DNA from: CAYVAP01 sp964343195
Lineage (GTDB): Bacteria; Bacteroidota; Bacteroidia; J057
NCBI GenBank assembly: GCA_964343195.1
Contig: CAYFIR010000174.1
Coordinates: forward strand, 1 to 9,925
Reading direction: 5' to 3'
DNA length: 9,925 nucleotides
In this document: positions 7,334 to 9,925 of the stretch, piece after piece
Numbering within the stretch: position 1 is the first letter of the stretch
How the letters are laid out: each line of letters begins with the position of its first letter
Position numbers and translations under genes: made by a program
Notes under the pieces: generated by a model
Databases searched by the model: none
Seen by the model: only the letters and a program-made list of their open reading frames with translations
What the model was told of the DNA's origin: nothing

Positions 7334-7690
7334 CTAGAGTTTTGGTTTACAGGCCCGCAAAATCGCAGCTAAATTGAGAAAATTGGCCGAGAGTTGGAAA
7401 GGGATTAGCAGATATGTGCCTGTTCAAAGGGATGTAGGTATATTGGAGACAAGGAAATCGAGGATAGTTACCGTAGCGAAACCTTCATTCCTCCTTTTCC
7501 TCCATACTACATCCCGGTCGAACAATAACCATGGCCAGCTATCGTCTGAGGGGAAGAAACCAGTTTTTTCTTAACTTGCGTGGCACTTTATCCGCTAACA
7601 GGTCAGGAAAGTTGCCAGGGGCAAGTCTGCTATGCATACTACTCTGATCTATTGGCAAAGGTTTCCCACAACTCTAAGCAATAGCATAAC
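7334..7690. other. Divergent intergenic region between argS and ybaB
   Basis: This 357-base gap separates the starts of argS (minus) and ybaB (plus), so it should contain promoters for both. No full Bacteroidota promoter (TTG, about 19 bases, TAnnTTTG) could be picked by eye on either strand. A small inverted repeat, TTGCC-AGG-GGCAA, lies at 7612-7624. The plus-strand frame from 7374 is open for 66 codons, but it has no family resemblance or ribosome site and is not called. No tRNA or recognisable RNA gene was seen. Confidence 0.6.
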
Positions 7691-8026
7691 ATGTTCAATT
7701 TACCAGATATGATGGGCAAGTTTCAGGAGATGCAAAATCGCCTGAAGGAAATTCGCGAAGGACTGGATGACATCATGGTCGAGTCTGAGGCAGGAGGAGG
7801 AATGGTGCGTGTAACCGCTAACGCCAATCGACGCATCATCAAAATCGATATTGATCCTGACATCATTGACAAGAATGATCCAGAAATCATGCAGGATCTG
7901 ATCACCGCCGCAGTTAACAAGGCCCTCGAAAAAGCCGACGAGCGTGGACGTCAGGAGCTAGAAGGTGCCACCAAAGGCATGCTGCCCAACATCCCAGGGC
8001 TGGACCTGAGCAAATTCACCCAATAA
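7691..8026 (+). CDS. ybaB: YbaB/EbfC family nucleoid-associated protein
   Basis: A small (111-residue) dimeric DNA-binding protein of the YbaB/EbfC family, which coats DNA and affects nucleoid structure and gene expression. The N-terminal helix (about 5-30, MMGKFQEMQNRLKEIREGL) corresponds to the coiled-coil arm. The central strands hold GGGMVRVTANANRRIIKIDI, the most conserved part of the family, and are followed by DLITAAVNKALEKADE. The C-terminus ends in the usual hydrophobic tail with a LPNIPGLDLSKF motif. In many bacteria ybaB lies between dnaX and recR; here it does not, since it follows the divergent argS and precedes a glycosyltransferase. No Shine-Dalgarno lies before the ATG, as for its neighbours. 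Confidence 0.95.
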   Translation: MFNLPDMMGKFQEMQNRLKEIREGLDDIMVESEAGGGMVRVTANANRRIIKIDIDPDIIDKNDPEIMQDLITAAVNKALEKADERGRQELEGATKGMLPNIPGLDLSKFTQ

Positions 8027-8029
8027 ACA

Positions 8030-8078
8030 GTGGTCAGTTATCAAAGTGAGCAGTGATCACTTTGATCACCCCGACCAC
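8030..8078. repeat. Nested inverted repeat in the ybaB-glycosyltransferase gap
   Basis: The perfect 10-bp arms ATCAAAGTGA (8040-8049) and TCACTTTGAT (8057-8066) enclose a 7-base loop. Outside them GTGGTC (8030-8035) pairs with GACCAC (8073-8078). The left side is built from loosely repeated 7-8-base units of the AGTGRTCA kind, and the right side from their complements (GATCACC, GACCACC, GATCACC). No T-run follows, so it is not a simple terminator. It fills most of the 76-base gap and covers the GTG codon at 8046. Confidence 0.7.
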
Positions 8079-8102
8079 CAAGATCACCTACCTTACCAAA
8101 CC

Positions 8103-9143
8103 ATGGCCACTGACCCCAGGGTTACCATCTCCATTCTGAACTGGAACGGGCGCAATTTTCTGGAGCAGTTCCTGCCCTCAGTGGTAGCGACCACCTATTC
8201 CAACTACCGCATACAGGTGGTGGACAACGATTCCAGCGATGACAGCCTGGAGTTTTTGCAACAGCACTATCCCCAGGTAGAGATCCTCGAACTGGATGAT
8301 AATTACGGCTTTGCCGAAGGATATAACCGCGCCATCTCATCGTGGAGGGATCCCTACGTCGTACTGCTCAATAGCGACGTGGAAGTCTCTCCAGACTGGC
8401 TGCAGCCGCTTGTAGCGTGGATGGAGGCCCATCCCAAAGCCGCCGCCGTGCAGCCCAAGATCAAGGCTTTTCACCAAAAAGACCACTTCGAATACGCGGG
8501 TGCAGCGGGTGGATTCATCGACCGCTATGCCTACCCGTTTTGCCGTGGGCGAATCTTTGACACCCTGGAGGCGGATGAAAATCAGTACCAACAATCCCTT
8601 CCCGTATTTTGGGCTACGGGCGCCTGCATGATGCTGCGCAGGTCCGTAGTAGCAGAGACAGGGCTTTTCGAAAGCTACTTTTTTGCGCACATGGAGGAAA
8701 TCGACTTCTGCTGGCGGGTACAGAACCTCGGTCATGAAATTGGAGTGGAACCCCAATCAGAAGTATATCACGTAGGGGGTGGCACCCTGCCCCAGGGCAA
8801 TCCCCGCAAGACCTTTCTCAATGTCCGCAACAGCCTCATCATGCTGCATACCAATGTTCCCGCTGGGCAGGTATTTCGTCGGGTGATGAGCAGGCTCATC
8901 CTCGATGGCGTGTGGGCAGCCAGGCAGATCATCGGAGGGGATTTCAAGACCGCAGGAGCCATCAGCCGGGCGCATTGGGCCTATTTTGGGACGCTGAAGC
9001 GCTGGAATCGCCGGCGCAGACATATTTACCGGGCTGGACTTCCGATTGGCTGGCCACAAAACGGCATGCTTCCCGGCAGCATCGTCTGGGCGTACTTTGC
9101 CCAAGGGAAAAAGCGCTGGAGCCAGCTTTTCGGGGAGAAATAG
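8103..9143 (+). CDS. Glycosyltransferase family 2 protein (WbbL/rhamnosyltransferase-like)
   Basis: A GT-A fold glycosyltransferase that moves a sugar from a nucleotide-sugar donor to a glycan acceptor at the cytoplasmic face of the membrane. In 346 residues it shows the opening strand VTISILNWNG (7-16), the nucleotide-binding VDNDSSDDS (40-48), the DXD-equivalent LNSDVEV (89-95, metal through D92), ATGACMMLRR (171-180), the acidic EEIDFCWR (198-205) that supplies the catalytic base, and HVGGGT (223-228). This order is typical of WbbL-like enzymes for O-antigen or exopolysaccharide. Donor and acceptor are unknown. ATG at 8103 is chosen. A GTG at 8046 would add 19 His/Asp-rich residues that are merely the translation of an inverted repeat, so I regard it as unlikely. 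There is no polysaccharide cluster around it. It lies 76 bases behind ybaB and 128 before the next gene. Confidence 0.92.
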   Translation: MATDPRVTISILNWNGRNFLEQFLPSVVATTYSNYRIQVVDNDSSDDSLEFLQQHYPQVEILELDDNYGFAEGYNRAISSWRDPYVVLLNSDVEVSPDWLQPLVAWMEAHPKAAAVQPKIKAFHQKDHFEYAGAAGGFIDRYAYPFCRGRIFDTLEADENQYQQSLPVFWATGACMMLRRSVVAETGLFESYFFAHMEEIDFCWRVQNLGHEIGVEPQSEVYHVGGGTLPQGNPRKTFLNVRNSLIMLHTNVPAGQVFRRVMSRLILDGVWAARQIIGGDFKTAGAISRAHWAYFGTLKRWNRRRRHIYRAGLPIGWPQNGMLPGSIVWAYFAQGKKRWSQLFGEK

Positions 9144-9271
9144 ACGATTGTATTGTTCCAGAAGCTCCCGTTCAAACAATCCCACCACACATAGCTTTAT
9201 CCATATACAAAGCCTGCGCTGAGCTTCCTCAGCTGCATGGGCATACACAATTGTATTAAACTGAAAAGCAT
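9144..9271 (+). other. Gap between glycosyltransferase and DUF3859 gene
   Basis: This 128-base gap contains a 6-bp hairpin, GCTGAG-CTTC-CTCAGC (9218-9233), without a T-run. It also holds two copies of ATTGTATT (9147-9154 and 9250-9257), the second inside the palindrome ACAATTGT (9247-9254) 18 bases before the next ATG. These may mark a regulatory site, but no standard terminator or promoter is clear. Confidence 0.35.
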
Positions 9272-9700
9272 ATGTCGTCTATTAAAGCCAATTTGATTGA
9301 TTTCGGAATCCTCGAACCCCAAAAAGAAGCCCTGGAAAAGGTTTCAGACTCCGCCGCCACCACAGGATACACCCTCACTGCTGACCAAATGCAGGTCAAG
9401 GCTCATACTGATTCCATTCCTGCCAGACCCGGGATAGCCTTTGGGATCAAGTATGAAATTGAGGGAGACCAAGCCGATGGAGAAGTCGCCTATCAACGCC
9501 GGATCATTCACCCCGCCATCCAAAATCCAGCCGGAGAAATCCGCACCGAGCGGGTCGATATTCGCGGCGAAAAGCCAGGCAGCACCACTTTTGACTTCTT
9601 CCGGTTTGACAAAGAATACGAAATGCAGCTCGGCAATTGGACCTTCCAGCTGCTGGATGGACCTGATGTCCTGCTGGAGAAAACATTTCATGTAGAATAA
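9272..9700 (+). CDS. DUF3859 domain-containing protein (function unknown)
   Basis: A 142-residue protein without signal peptide or membrane span. The pattern fits the uncharacterised DUF3859 family: an N-terminal DFGIL strand (10-14), then DSIPARPGIAFGIKYEI (47-63), a middle acidic stretch, FFRFDKEYEMQLGNWTFQL (GNWTFQL at 121-127), and the ending LLEKTFHVE. The predicted form is an all-beta, immunoglobulin-like sandwich. No catalytic residues can be named and the biological role is unknown. The assignment is from memory of the family pattern, not a search. The ATG at 9272 is preceded by an A-rich stretch (CTGAAAAGCAT) rather than a Shine-Dalgarno. The gene is followed by a strong terminator and seems to be the last of the plus-strand group. 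Confidence 0.8.
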   Translation: MSSIKANLIDFGILEPQKEALEKVSDSAATTGYTLTADQMQVKAHTDSIPARPGIAFGIKYEIEGDQADGEVAYQRRIIHPAIQNPAGEIRTERVDIRGEKPGSTTFDFFRFDKEYEMQLGNWTFQLLDGPDVLLEKTFHVE

Positions 9701-9729
9701 GCGCAAACTGAGCCTGTCTCTACGGTCAC

Positions 9730-9772
9730 AAACACCCCAAAGCACCCAATTGGCGCTTTGGGGTGTTTCTTT
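9730..9772 (+). terminator. Strong terminator after the DUF3859 gene
   Basis: A perfect 14-bp stem, AAACACCCCAAAGC (9730-9743) with GCTTTGGGGTGTTT (9755-9768), encloses an 11-base loop that itself contains CCAATTGG. The T-rich TTTCTTT tail (9766-9772) follows on the plus strand. It begins 29 bases beyond the stop codon. The stem is longer than usual for a terminator. Confidence 0.85.
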
Positions 9773-9773
9773 G

Positions 9774-9925
9774 GAGAAAAACCCGCCGCCGGTTCCGCCA
9801 GGTCTCCGTACCCGGTGGGCTCTAGTCTTTCGGACTCCGCGCTGGCAAGTGGGGTGTTTAGATCCCCCCACTTTTCGCCATAGGCGAAAACCACCCCCCT
9901 TCTCTGCTGCGCGCCGAAGGGGGGA
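9774..9925. repeat. GC-rich intergenic island of clustered inverted repeats
   Basis: No gene is called here. Several perfect inverted repeats follow one another: AAGTGGGG (9847-9854) with CCCCACTT (9866-9873); TTTTCGCC (9872-9879) with GGCGAAAA (9883-9890) around ATA; and CCCCCCTTC (9894-9902) with GAAGGGGGG (9916-9924). A weaker hairpin AGTCT-TTC-GGACT lies further left, near 9820. The base composition differs from the neighbouring genes. It could be a dispersed REP- or MITE-like intergenic element or a structured RNA, and it may continue past the window edge. Confidence 0.6.

Noticed and set aside
7374..7574. 66-codon plus-strand frame in the argS-ybaB gap
   Set aside because: No ribosome site, no recognisable domain, a non-ATG start, and odd composition; likely chance.
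8046..8102. GTG start giving 19 more residues on the glycosyltransferase
   Set aside because: The added His/Asp-rich stretch is the translation of the inverted repeat at 8030-8078, and the GT2 fold begins just after ATG 8103.
9344..9894. Minus-strand frames running from the right-edge island into the DUF3859 gene
   Set aside because: They cross the terminator and inverted repeats and oppose a gene with a recognisable family pattern; they resemble repeat-derived false genes.
1..9925. CRISPR array, insertion sequence, prophage or defence genes
   Set aside because: No regularly spaced repeats, transposase, integrase or nuclease/helicase motifs were found on either strand.

Overview
The window looks like an ordinary chromosomal stretch from a member of the Bacteroidota, most likely a marine or aquatic Saprospiria (Lewinella-like) bacterium. 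This is inferred from protein style and gene architecture: a Bacteroidota-type trigger factor, a PASTA protein without a kinase domain, a tRNA gene that does not encode CCA, and almost no Shine-Dalgarno sequences. No taxonomic search could be run. I see no phage, insertion sequence, CRISPR array or defence system, and I do not claim a new biological system.

Left part (1-1730, plus strand): a complete tRNA-Leu(UAG), two tandem hairpins behind it, and the trigger factor gene tig, which probably begins at a TTG codon. A terminator with an A-tract before and a T-tract after its stem separates tig from the convergent gene that follows.

Middle part (1760-7333, minus strand): read in the direction of transcription, argS (arginyl-tRNA synthetase) comes first, then after 82 bases a membrane-anchored three-PASTA protein ending at a terminator with a UACG tetraloop. 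Next come a secreted sulfatase with a full set of catalytic residues and a YihY/BrkB-family inner-membrane protein. The sulfatase stands alone, without SusC/SusD or glycoside hydrolase neighbours.

Right part (7691-9925, plus strand): after a 357-base divergent gap come ybaB (nucleoid-associated protein), a family-2 glycosyltransferase and a DUF3859-type protein, followed by a strong terminator and about 150 bases of GC-rich sequence packed with inverted repeats that continue to the window edge. The two places most worth a second look are non-coding: this terminal island, and the nested inverted repeat between ybaB and the glycosyltransferase.

The genes are mostly housekeeping (translation, folding, nucleoid, envelope) and do not form one pathway.
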